A stretch of 25,535 nt of DNA from JAJISG01 sp964347325 (GTDB lineage: Archaea; Thermoplasmatota; Thermoplasmata; RBG-16-68-12; JAJISG01), in the NCBI GenBank assembly GCA_964347325.1, contig CAYFYA010000022.1, positions 1 to 25,535 of the forward strand, read 5' to 3'. The translations under genes and the position numbers were made by a program. This document shows, in pieces, positions 7,963 to 13,851 of the stretch. The notes beneath the pieces were generated by a model that saw only the letters and a program-made list of their open reading frames with translations, had not been told where the DNA came from and did not search any database. Position 1 is the stretch's first letter, and every line of letters begins with the position of its first letter.

Positions 7963-7971
7963 ATCTTAAAG
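7963..7971 (+). promoter_or_regulatory. TATA box for tRNA-Gln
   Basis: ATCTTAAAG lies about 29 nt before the first base of tRNA-Gln. It is flanked by two GATATC palindromes (7960-7965 and 7981-7986), 21 bp apart. Confidence 0.5.
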
Positions 7972-7995
7972 GCGGCAACCGATATCCTCCCCCAA

Positions 7996-8090
7996 AGCCC
8001 CGTGGTCTAGAGGACAATGATACCAGGCTTTGGATCGGCCATTCGTCGAGAGGAAACCTGGCGACGGGAGTTCGAATCTCCCCGGGGCTA
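7996..8090 (+). tRNA. tRNA-Gln(TTG) with a 22-nt intron
   Basis: Acceptor AGCCCCG/CGGGGCT (7996-8002/8083-8089), D stem GTC/GAT with GG in the loop, anticodon stem CCAGG (8023-8027)/CCTGG (8057-8061), anticodon TTG at 8030-8032, T stem GGGAG/CTCCC with loop TTCGAAT, discriminator A at 8090. The mature tRNA is 73 nt without CCA. The intron is 8034-8055, at the canonical position between nucleotides 37 and 38, where the archaeal splicing endonuclease cuts a bulge-helix-bulge. A possible integrated-element remnant begins directly after the 3' end. Confidence 0.93.
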
Positions 8091-8119
8091 TCTATCCCTA
8101 GTTGCAATGTCCCGAAGAC

Positions 8120-8128
8120 GTTTAAATA
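8120..8128 (+). promoter_or_regulatory. TATA box for the recombinase-like gene
   Basis: GTTTAAATA, about 31 nt before the ATG at 8155, fixes the start after the tRNA rather than inside it. Confidence 0.5.
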
Positions 8129-8154
8129 CTTCAGACCAATATATTATTGGACGT

Positions 8155-8691
8155 ATGTCCGTGGGACGTGCGTCCGAACGAGCTAGCCGTGAAAGAGACG
8201 CCCGATTCGGGCCAATGTTGGAGCGGCTCCTGAACGATTTTGGACGAACCACTGACCCAGAGTCCGCCTCTCTTGTGAGGCAATTTGCCGAGAGCACGAG
8301 GGCAGATGGGGATATCAAGACCGCTCACAACGATGCTCGGCTGATTACAACCAATCTCGTCGAGATGAAGATGAGAAAGAACATCAAGGACCTAAAGAGG
8401 CGAGACCCAGATGACAGGCGACGGACTGTCTTGAGGGAGGGGGTTCGGGCGTTCCCCGTAAGACACCTGACCCGGCAAGCCATCCGCTCATACTTCGCCG
8501 ACTGGGAGAAGTTCGGAGGCCGCATCAAAGACAACTACAAGAAAGTCTTCCGCAAGTTTCTGCGATGGTGGGCTGATGAGATAGCACTAGCGCTGGGATT
8601 AGGAATCACAATTGGGATTCTTGCCCGGTGTTCGGCTCAATTCCACAAGGGACGCCAACCCCGATTCCGTAGGAGGCATGAAAATGGTTGA
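8155..8691 (+). CDS. Protein with tyrosine-recombinase N-terminal (SAM-like) domain, no catalytic domain
   Basis: A 178-residue, very basic protein. Residues about 105-140 (LTRQAIRSYFADWEKFGGR then KDNYKKVFRKFLRWW) resemble the core-binding helices of archaeal integrases, where a 'T.dYk..lkkFfrWl' segment precedes the catalytic domain. The catalytic R, HxxR and Y motifs are absent; after RWW the chain runs into a short hydrophobic stretch (IALALGLGITIGILA) and a basic tail. It is either the remains of a truncated integrase or a stand-alone DNA-binding protein. The frame is open back to 8017 through the tRNA, but the TATA box at 8120-8128 indicates the ATG at 8155. It overlaps the next gene by 8 nt. 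Confidence 0.6.
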   Translation: MSVGRASERASRERDARFGPMLERLLNDFGRTTDPESASLVRQFAESTRADGDIKTAHNDARLITTNLVEMKMRKNIKDLKRRDPDDRRRTVLREGVRAFPVRHLTRQAIRSYFADWEKFGGRIKDNYKKVFRKFLRWWADEIALALGLGITIGILARCSAQFHKGRQPRFRRRHENG

Positions 8692-8947
8692 CTTCCACCT
8701 GGAGTTCGTTGACTATGAGCAGCTCTCAAAGGAGGAGCTGGAGGCGATTGCCTCCGATGTTCCCGTGGACTACAACCTCCTCGGCATCCCGAAGGAACTG
8801 GTCGATACTATTGGGGGATACGAGCGGCCTGAGATGAGAGCGGGGAGAGAAGCCCCAGCTCCCAATTGGGAGACGTGGAGGATGGCGCTATTCACGGCAG
8901 GACTGATGCTGATGGTCATAGGAGCGAAGTTGCTGGGGTGGTTCTAG
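8684..8947 (+). CDS. Small acidic protein with C-terminal membrane helix
   Basis: An 87-residue protein with an acidic soluble part (VDYEQLSKEELEAIASDVP) and one transmembrane helix at the extreme C-terminus (MALFTAGLMLMVIGAKLLGW), the layout of a tail-anchored protein. A perfect AGGAGG at 8671-8676 is 7 nt from the ATG at 8684, which favours it over the ATG at 8678 (1 nt away) and over the longer frame to 8612. The start lies 8 nt inside the recombinase-like gene, so translation is probably coupled. No family recognised. Confidence 0.6.
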   Translation: MVDFHLEFVDYEQLSKEELEAIASDVPVDYNLLGIPKELVDTIGGYERPEMRAGREAPAPNWETWRMALFTAGLMLMVIGAKLLGWF

Positions 8948-9277
8948 ATGTCGATACCTCAATCAACATCCTTAAACCGTCTAAGATTCAACTTAAGACC
9001 GATGTCTAACCAGGGTCTCCACGGACAGAGGGCAGTCTCTGGGGGGCTCTGGTAGGCATCAGGGCGTCCGCAGGGACGCTCTCCCACAAACGGGGACTGT
9101 CCGATGGCCTTTGATTGCAGAGCTATAGAGGATGTCATCGAGGCGCATCGCTCTCGCATCCTCGGGTTTACGGATGCGTCGAAGTCACATGCTAATGGGG
9201 CAGGAAGTGGGAGAGTCTCCATGCGTTGAGAGAGGCGTTAGAGCTGTGGGGCATTCTACAGGATTTGAGGCAGCAGC
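8948..9277. other. 330-nt stretch without a clear gene; possible structured RNA and micro-ORFs
   Basis: A TATA-like CCTTAAACC is at 8970-8978. Downstream, 9010-9082 can fold into two stems (separate entry). Three plus-strand micro-ORFs overlap in different frames: 9002-9055 (17 codons), 9104-9229 (41 codons, starting MAFDCRAIEDVIEAH) and 9132-9305 (57 codons, starting MSSRRIALASSG). None has a good ribosome-binding site, so I do not call them as genes. The minus-strand frame at 8959-9222 has no supporting feature either. Confidence 0.4.
9010..9082 (+). ncRNA. Candidate structured RNA (two stems)
   Basis: Stem 1: CCAGGGTCTCC (9010-9020) pairs along its full length with 9042-9052, counting three G-U pairs, and encloses CAGAG (9026-9030)/CTCTG (9037-9041) with a 6-nt loop. 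Stem 2: AGGGCGTCC (9061-9069) pairs with GGACGCTCT (9074-9082), one G-U, with loop GCAG. A TATA-like element lies about 30 nt before 9002. Fold by eye only; strand and transcription are inferred. It could also be a leader for the small-gene chain that follows. Confidence 0.3.
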
Positions 9278-9439
9278 ATGGCTAGGAAAGAGAGACTCCG
9301 ATTGAGCCTGCCCCTCTTCAGCCCCTATGATATCAGCCGTGAGGACTCTTGGGAATTGATTCTCGATGGGCTCCACGTTCCACTTGATAATCACAAGGAC
9401 AAGGATAAGAACAGGCAGAAGCGGAAGAGAAGCGAGTAG
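9278..9439 (+). CDS. Small basic protein of 53 residues
   Basis: Reads MARKERLRLSLPLFSPYD... and ends in a very basic, lysine/arginine-rich tail (KDKDKNRQKRKRSE). GAGG at 9267-9270 is 7 nt before the ATG, a good ribosome-binding site. The stop at 9437-9439 is followed after one base by the next start at 9441, as expected for co-translated genes. No family recognised; the charged tail suggests nucleic-acid or membrane-surface contact. Confidence 0.5.
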   Translation: MARKERLRLSLPLFSPYDISREDSWELILDGLHVPLDNHKDKDKNRQKRKRSE

Positions 9440-9440
9440 G

Positions 9441-9593
9441 ATGGCACGCAAGCCCGAGAAGATGAGCAACAGCGAACTCATCAAGGAACTACACAAGGCT
9501 GCCGAGCTACGGAGGAAGACGAGATTTGACGAGTTGAACCGGGAGGCGATGAGGCGGGGGTTGGGACGTAAGAGAATCCGAAAACGAGACTGA
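9441..9593 (+). CDS. Small basic helical protein of 50 residues
   Basis: Starts MARKPEKMSNSELIKELHKA, sharing MARK with the preceding gene, and continues as one predicted amphipathic helix rich in K, R and E, ending in GRKRIRKRD. Charge and size suggest nucleic-acid binding, but no helix-turn-helix or ribbon-helix-helix is evident. The frame is open back to 9366; the ATG at 9441, one base after the upstream stop, is the natural start. The reverse strand is also open here (9185-9634) but looks like a shadow. Confidence 0.5.
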   Translation: MARKPEKMSNSELIKELHKAAELRRKTRFDELNREAMRRGLGRKRIRKRD

Positions 9594-9598
9594 GCATA

Positions 9599-9814
9599 AT
9601 GGCATGGCGCAGTTGGAAGGATTGGGAGCCCCACGAAAGGAGACTCTTTTGGTGGCTTGGGCTCCTGTTCGTAGTGGGCAATCTTGTATTCTCAAACGCC
9701 TTCGCAAACCTCTTCGCATTAGGATTCTGGGGCGTCCCTTTCGGCATCGGAGTTTCTGGTTCATTAACGCTGATGGTAGGTCTTGTGCTGTGGAGGAAAC
9801 ATGGCACGGCGTGA
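9599..9814 (+). CDS. Small two-helix membrane protein (71 aa)
   Basis: Begins MAWRSWKDWEPHERR, a tryptophan- and charge-rich cytoplasmic start, followed by two hydrophobic helices (LFWWLGLLFVVGNLVFSNAF and GVPFGIGVSGSLTLMVGLVL) and a short basic tail (WRKHGTA). It starts 5 nt after the previous stop and its 3' end overlaps the next small gene by 14 nt. Unrecognised; holin-like or other viral membrane roles are possible but not shown. Confidence 0.55.
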   Translation: MAWRSWKDWEPHERRLFWWLGLLFVVGNLVFSNAFANLFALGFWGVPFGIGVSGSLTLMVGLVLWRKHGTA

Positions 9815-9908
9815 TTGGAACTGGTGGTGGGAGAGTGGCGCTTTCTTCTTGGTGATGGTAGCAGTCATAGGCTTGCTCGTATTCCTGTTATGGTGGGGGC
9901 TAAGCTAG
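9801..9908 (+). CDS. Single-helix membrane microprotein (35 aa), paralogue of the next gene
   Basis: Reads MARRDWNWWWESGAFFLVMV and ends LLVFLLWWGLS: a short basic/aromatic N-terminus and one transmembrane helix. GGAGG at 9792-9796 lies 4 nt before the ATG. It overlaps the upstream gene in another frame. The next gene has the same plan (R(D/E)W, W, helix, LLWWGL), so the two look like a tandem duplication. No known family. Confidence 0.5.
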   Translation: MARRDWNWWWESGAFFLVMVAVIGLLVFLLWWGLS

Positions 9909-9909
9909 G

Positions 9910-10020
9910 ATGCCACTGCGTAGGGAGTGGCGCGTCTGGGAGATTGTCGCCCTCGTCTTGGTGGTGGAAGCCGTGGGCGTATTAGCGTGGTTACTGCTGT
10001 GGTGGGGATTAAGACCGTGA
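9910..10020 (+). CDS. Single-helix membrane microprotein (36 aa), paralogue of the preceding gene
   Basis: Reads MPLRREWRVWEIVALVLVVE and ends AWLLLWWGLRP. Same pattern as its neighbour: basic start with EW/W residues, one helix, and the LLWWGL ending. It starts one base after the upstream stop, and its TGA overlaps the GTG of the next gene (GTGA). Function unknown. Confidence 0.5.
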   Translation: MPLRREWRVWEIVALVLVVEAVGVLAWLLLWWGLRP

Positions 10021-10226
10021 ACAGGACGAGAGTGGCCATCCTAGTCGCCTTAGTAGCTCTTGGGATTGCACTCGTAGGCTGGCTCTTCGTGCTCCTCGGG
10101 CCATTCTTCAATCTCTATCGGACAACACCCCCACAGGCTGCCTTTGCCTATCTCATTTCTACGGTCGGGATGTCAGTCGCATTCGTCAGTCTGCTCATCG
10201 CCTTCTTCACACAACAGTCGAGGTGA
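10017..10226 (+). CDS. Small two-helix membrane protein (69 aa)
   Basis: GTG start at 10017 overlapping the previous stop by 4 nt; the frame is open further up to 9927, but there it would run through the two microproteins. Two transmembrane helices (VAILVALVALGIALVGWLFV and ISTVGMSVAFVSLLIAFF) with a loop NLYRTTPPQAA and a short polar tail. No family recognised; position suggests part of one membrane-protein operon. Confidence 0.5.
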   Translation: MNRTRVAILVALVALGIALVGWLFVLLGPFFNLYRTTPPQAAFAYLISTVGMSVAFVSLLIAFFTQQSR

Positions 10227-10231
10227 GTAGA

Positions 10232-10507
10232 ATGGTTTCGGGCCTGTCCAGCGAGGTATGGGGTAGGTGGGGCTGGATATTTCCCATAGGTTGGTCGCTT
10301 GCTGCCGCTTCTCTCTATTGGCTGCTTAATGAACTCCTCGCACGAGCCGAGACTTCCCTCACCGCTCGGATTGCTGCTCTTCTCCTGTCCTCACCTCTGC
10401 ATGTCCTCTTTGCCATCCTGCTGATTGTAGGCGTTACGTTACTTGTGTTGTCGGTTGCGGCAGCCACGAAGGAGTATTGGGCTTTGAAGCGGCAGGCAAC
10501 CGCGTAG
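10232..10507 (+). CDS. Small two-helix membrane protein (91 aa)
   Basis: A GAGGTGA at 10220-10226, exactly complementary to the 16S rRNA tail, is 5 nt before the ATG at 10232, which is preferred over the GTG at 10223. Two hydrophobic helices (WGWIFPIGWSLAAASLYWLL and HVLFAILLIVGVTLLVLSVA) flank a charged linker (NELLARAETSLTARIA); the tail is basic (TKEYWALKRQATA). Last plus-strand gene of the small-gene chain. Unrecognised. Confidence 0.55.
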   Translation: MVSGLSSEVWGRWGWIFPIGWSLAAASLYWLLNELLARAETSLTARIAALLLSSPLHVLFAILLIVGVTLLVLSVAAATKEYWALKRQATA

Positions 10508-10535
10508 TCGTGTGCGAGGATCGGAGCGACCTGAG

Positions 10536-10736
10536 CTATCCTCGTTCTCGCCGCTCGGAGAGCACTCTCCAGATGTAAAGGGCGGCGAAGGGAATGAGAA
10601 TCCATAAGAAGATGGCAGGGAAGAGGAGGACAAGATAGCCCTGTCCAGGGGACGCGAGTGCCAAGGTAACGAGGGTAATCGTAAGCCCCACACCCATCAT
10701 GAGGCCGAGGAGGGCAACCCGTGGCTCCACCTTCAT
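10536..10736 (-). CDS. Small two-helix membrane protein (66 aa)
   Basis: Two closely spaced transmembrane helices (VALLGLMMGVGLTITLVTLA and YLVLLFPAIFLWILIPFAAL) and a basic C-terminal tail (RVLSERRERG). The frame extends to 10787, but I take the ATG at 10736, which leaves room for a divergent promoter shared with Pcc1. It is convergent with the small-gene chain. No family recognised; it may belong to the host chromosome rather than the element. Confidence 0.5.
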   Translation of the reverse strand: MKVEPRVALLGLMMGVGLTITLVTLALASPGQGYLVLLFPAIFLWILIPFAALYIWRVLSERRERG

Positions 10737-10757
10737 AGGCAGACCATGCGCATGAAA

Positions 10758-10766
10758 GGCTTTAGC
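10758..10766 (+). promoter_or_regulatory. TATA box for the Pcc1 gene
   Basis: GGCTTTAGC lies about 28 nt before the ATG at 10790, matching the leaderless spacing seen elsewhere. The same interval faces the divergent small membrane gene. Confidence 0.4.
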
Positions 10767-10789
10767 TTTGGGCGCCATGAAGCACATGG

Positions 10790-11017
10790 ATGCCGCAGGT
10801 CGAGTGTCGTCTGGAGTTCTCCTACCAGAGCCCTGAACTCGCCCAGAAGGTCCTGAGCACCGTTGAACTGGAGAACTATCCCTTCGTCAGGGCAAGGGTC
10901 GAGGGACCCCTCCTCGTGTCGGAGACCTCGGCCGACTCCTTGGAGAGTCTCATCCACACCCTCGAGGACTACCTCTCCTGTGTCGCAGTGGCAGAGAGCA
11001 TGTTAGAGGAGGGGTGA
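10790..11017 (+). CDS. pcc1: KEOPS complex subunit Pcc1
   Basis: A 75-residue protein with the Pcc1 fold: an N-terminal strand with CRLEFSYQSPELAQKVLSTV, a middle VRARVEGPLLVSETSADSLE, and a C-terminal helix LIHTLEDYLSCVAVAESMLE. Pcc1 dimerises and binds Kae1 in the KEOPS complex, which transfers threonylcarbamoyl to A37 of ANN-decoding tRNAs (t6A). Length matches archaeal Pcc1. The last 15 nt overlap the convergent tgtA gene. The Kae1, Bud32 and Cgi121 genes are not in the window. Confidence 0.8.
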   Translation: MPQVECRLEFSYQSPELAQKVLSTVELENYPFVRARVEGPLLVSETSADSLESLIHTLEDYLSCVAVAESMLEEG

Positions 11018-12937
11018 GCCCTCCCGAACCTTCACTGCAACGCCCCTTTCGAAGGCGAGCATCTCCTCCCGATTCATCACGGCCCTACCTACGGCCACGA
11101 GTTCATCCGTCTCGGACACCACCAGAACTTCGTCAAGTGGGCGCAGCTCACCATCGCAATCAACCACAAACTTGGCGAAAACGTTCTTGCCTTCCCTGTT
11201 GCTGGGCGAGGACTCTTCGTTAACGACAACCCTTAGTTTCGGCGCCGGAAGGGCTTTGTGCAGGCGCTTGCCCCCGGCTAACTTCAGCGTAAAGAGACCA
11301 TCTCTAGCCCGCATAGAAAGCACGTGATCGCCATCGACGAGCACGTTTCTGATCTTCTGAGTCTTCTTCGACTTGACGTACTCGACCTCCCCCTCCAGAA
11401 GGGCATCAGCCGCCCCGGGGCCGAATTGGTAGTTTGCCAAGGCCTCAGCCCTCTGCTTGTCCATGTCAGTCGCGGAGGGACCGGGCGCCCTGATCGAGAG
11501 CTCCTCAAGGCTATCCTCCCCCTCCCACATCACCCCTTGGGAGAAATAGCCCCGCCGTAGGAACTGCCTCAGGAGCACCTCCGACGCCTCGACGGTCTCC
11601 AAGTCCAGGTCATCGGGGACCACCGACTGGGCGACGGGATAGACCCCATCGAACTCCACCGGCACGGGACCGAAAGCTGACCTCACGATGGCGTGGGCGT
11701 TGGCCCTCTCGAAGAGGGTCCTGAGGAGCTTGGAATACGCGCGCGTGTAGGGCCTCCTAGCCTCTGGCAGTATCAGCACCCCCTCGACCCTAGGCGGAGA
11801 GTATCGCTTCAGCAACCGCTGGCGAAACCGGTGGGCCACGGGCCTCCACACGGACTCGGGTCCCGTGTAGAAGAGAGTGCCGCCCACAAGCCCCTCGTAC
11901 CGCTCCATGAAGTCCACGTGGTCTCGCAGGCCCTTGAGGGCGTCGAGGAGGCTGGGATGAGCCCGGCATCGGCGCTCGACGTGTTCCCAAAGGTTGCCCT
12001 CGTGGATAGCCTGCTTGACCACCTCCAACTCCTGCAGGCTGACGTAGAGGTTGTGCTGGGCTAGCCGTTCGGTGTCGGCCCTCAGATCCTCGGGGGTGGC
12101 GTCGTGACACGCGGGGCAGCTGCAGGGGATGTGTGCCAGCCCCTCCACCCTTGTGGTCCCCCAAGCGGTGATCATCCGTCCGTCTTGCGCGTACTTAACA
12201 TAAGCGGCGGAGTCGAACAGATCGCATCCGAGAAGGACGGCGAGGCCGAAGGTGATGGGATGCCCAGCTCCGAAGAGGTGCACGGGGCGATCGGGCCTCA
12301 AACCCTTCTTGCTGGCGACGATGACGTCCACCAGGTCTGCGAACTGGTATCCCTCCATGAGCGGCACGACGCCCCCGATGGCGTGGACCGCGATGGGGAT
12401 GTCGCTCAGGCCCTTTGCACAGTGCTCCCGGAGGTCCATGTGAAGACCTCCCTGGACCGTCCCTACCAGTCCCAGATCACCTCTCCATTCAAGGGCGTCT
12501 CGGGTGCGTCGCAGCGTCTCCTCTACGGCCTCCTCGCACCTCCTCCTAGAGTCGTCAGGCTCGGAAAACACGTCGAGGACGGCGCCCAAGTCTGCACCGA
12601 TGGCCGCCTGGAACTTGACGATCTCCTCATTGCTCACCTCGACTCGGCCGTACACGTGTTGCTGGAATGCCCCCGAGTCGGTCATAATCGGACCGTCGAA
12701 GTCGAGGGCTCTGTGGATGCCCTCGTCGAGGAACCGCTGTCTGTCCGCGCTCTTCCAGATGATGTAGGCGTTCGTGATGAGTATCTGGACCCCGAACATG
12801 CGGGCCAGGTCTTTCGGGGTAATAACCAGGTTGGAGGGGTTGACAACGGGCATCAGGGCGGGGGTCTCAACCACGCCGTGCGCTGTCCGAAGCTCGCCTA
12901 TCCGGCCGAGGCCGGCCCTCTCCTTCATCTCGAACAT
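11003..12937 (-). CDS. tgtA: Archaeal tRNA-guanine(15) transglycosylase (archaeosine synthesis), with PUA domain
   Basis: A 644-residue enzyme that swaps guanine-15 in the D loop of archaeal tRNA for preQ0, the first tRNA step of archaeosine. The N-terminal barrel carries TDSGAFQ (D87), LVGTVQGG, HAIGGVVPL and CDLFDSAAY (D242, the likely nucleophile position). The zinc site is C272, C274, C277 (CSCPACH) with H295. The C-terminal part has the linker domains and a PUA domain (about 565-640; VDGDHVLSM and later LVAVGRAVM), which reaches the acceptor stem. Slightly longer than the roughly 580-residue Pyrococcus enzyme. Its 3' end overlaps Pcc1 by 15 nt. Confidence 0.95.
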   Translation of the reverse strand: MFEMKERAGLGRIGELRTAHGVVETPALMPVVNPSNLVITPKDLARMFGVQILITNAYIIWKSADRQRFLDEGIHRALDFDGPIMTDSGAFQQHVYGRVEVSNEEIVKFQAAIGADLGAVLDVFSEPDDSRRRCEEAVEETLRRTRDALEWRGDLGLVGTVQGGLHMDLREHCAKGLSDIPIAVHAIGGVVPLMEGYQFADLVDVIVASKKGLRPDRPVHLFGAGHPITFGLAVLLGCDLFDSAAYVKYAQDGRMITAWGTTRVEGLAHIPCSCPACHDATPEDLRADTERLAQHNLYVSLQELEVVKQAIHEGNLWEHVERRCRAHPSLLDALKGLRDHVDFMERYEGLVGGTLFYTGPESVWRPVAHRFRQRLLKRYSPPRVEGVLILPEARRPYTRAYSKLLRTLFERANAHAIVRSAFGPVPVEFDGVYPVAQSVVPDDLDLETVEASEVLLRQFLRRGYFSQGVMWEGEDSLEELSIRAPGPSATDMDKQRAEALANYQFGPGAADALLEGEVEYVKSKKTQKIRNVLVDGDHVLSMRARDGLFTLKLAGGKRLHKALPAPKLRVVVNEESSPSNREGKNVFAKFVVDCDGELRPLDEVLVVSETDELVAVGRAVMNREEMLAFERGVAVKVREGSPLL

Positions 12938-13032
12938 TCTGGTGGACCACCTCTCACCAGAGATTTCCCACTTTCGGGGACCTCCCCGATGGCTTTTGAT
13001 ATGGCTGGAGGGGGTAAGACGGCCGAAAACCC

Positions 13033-13851
13033 TTGCTCACGAGCACCTTCGTCCACCTTCGGGGCGTGGGCCCCATCACCGAGAGGAAGATCTGGGACTC
13101 TGGGGTCACGTCCTGGGAGGCGTTCCTGGAGTCGACGGAGACGGCACGCCTCGGACCTAAGCGGACCAAGAGGGTGGAGGAAGGGGTCAACAGCTCGATG
13201 TATCACCTCCGGAGGGGGGACCACCGATTCTTCCGCCGTTGGCTGCCCACTCGAGAGACCTGGCGAGCCTACGGAGAGTTTCGTGACTCCGTCGCCTACT
13301 TGGACATTGAGACCACGGGGATGGAGTCGAAAAAGGATGACATCACTATCATCGGGCTCTACGACGGCGAGGAGTTTCGCTCTTATGTGGGGGCGGAGAG
13401 CGCGAGGTTCCCGAGGGACATAAAGCGCTTCAGCGTCATCGTAACTTTCAACGGATCCAGCTTCGACCTCCCATTCCTGCGCAAAGCCTTGCCAGACCTT
13501 CACCTGGACCAGATCCATATCGACCTGAGGCACGTCTTCGCCAACCTCGGGATGAAGGGCGGCCTGAAGTCCGTCGAAAGGAGACTGGGAATAGAGAGGA
13601 CCCCGAGGACAAGGGACCTGAAGGGAATGGACGCCGTTTACCTCTGGGACAGATACACCAGGGGAGACGAGGAGGCCCTGGAGATCCTGCTGGAGTACAA
13701 CATGGAGGATGTGGTCAACTTGAAGCAGCTGTTGGAGATGGCCTATCAGAGGTTGAAGGCTGAGTGCTTCAACCACGGTTTCAGGACGTACTCTCTGAGA
13801 GATCTACGAGGGGCGACTCCAGGTTCGGCTGCCGTCGGGGGTCACTCGTAG
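13033..13851 (+). CDS. RNase H-like (YprB-type) 3'-5' exonuclease domain protein with N-terminal HhH
   Basis: A 272-residue protein. Residues 8-32 (HLRGVGPITERKIWDSGV...) form a helix-hairpin-helix-like DNA-binding start. The rest is a DEDD exonuclease-like RNase H fold: D91 and E93 (YLDIETTG), D145 (FNGSSFDLPFL), and Y222/D226 (EYNMEDVVNL). This matches the YprB/RNase_H_2 family. It is expected to act on DNA or RNA ends with two metal ions, but no member's substrate is certain to me. The start is a TTG at 13033 with a TATA-like CTTTTGATA at 12993-13001; other starts are possible. The 3' end overlaps the convergent MazG gene by 10 nt. Confidence 0.78.
   Translation: MLTSTFVHLRGVGPITERKIWDSGVTSWEAFLESTETARLGPKRTKRVEEGVNSSMYHLRRGDHRFFRRWLPTRETWRAYGEFRDSVAYLDIETTGMESKKDDITIIGLYDGEEFRSYVGAESARFPRDIKRFSVIVTFNGSSFDLPFLRKALPDLHLDQIHIDLRHVFANLGMKGGLKSVERRLGIERTPRTRDLKGMDAVYLWDRYTRGDEEALEILLEYNMEDVVNLKQLLEMAYQRLKAECFNHGFRTYSLRDLRGATPGSAAVGGHS

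Larger units (their letters stand above)
8091..10507 (+). mobile_element. Probable remnant of an integrated genetic element next to tRNA-Gln
   Basis: This block starts at the 3' end of tRNA-Gln, a common archaeal integration site. It contains a protein resembling only the N-terminal DNA-binding domain of a tyrosine recombinase, then at least seven very small genes in one direction with abutting or overlapping starts, most encoding one- or two-helix membrane proteins, as in archaeal viruses and small plasmids. It appears more AT-rich than the flanking core genes. I found no copy of the tRNA 3' end at the right side and no catalytic recombinase domain, so the boundary at about 10507 is only the end of the plus-strand gene chain. 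Inference, moderate. Confidence 0.4.

Noticed and set aside
7960..7986. Pair of GATATC palindromes 21 bp apart around the tRNA-Gln TATA box
   Set aside because: Could be an operator, but 6-bp palindromes are common and nothing else supports it.
9185..9634. 149-codon minus-strand frame with a hydrophobic middle
   Set aside because: Opposes two short genes with ribosome-binding sites or abutting starts, and the frame lacks a promoter or family likeness. Kept out but not excluded with certainty.
8091..10800. Right-hand attachment site (repeat of the tRNA-Gln 3' end)
   Set aside because: Read for copies of the T-arm/acceptor sequence; only a 7-base GGGGCTA match near 9896-9902, which is chance level.
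12104..13423. Long open frame of 439 codons on the plus strand
   Set aside because: It is mostly antisense to tgtA, whose zinc site, catalytic motifs and PUA domain are clear; the translation has no domain pattern. GC-rich third positions keep the reverse frame open.
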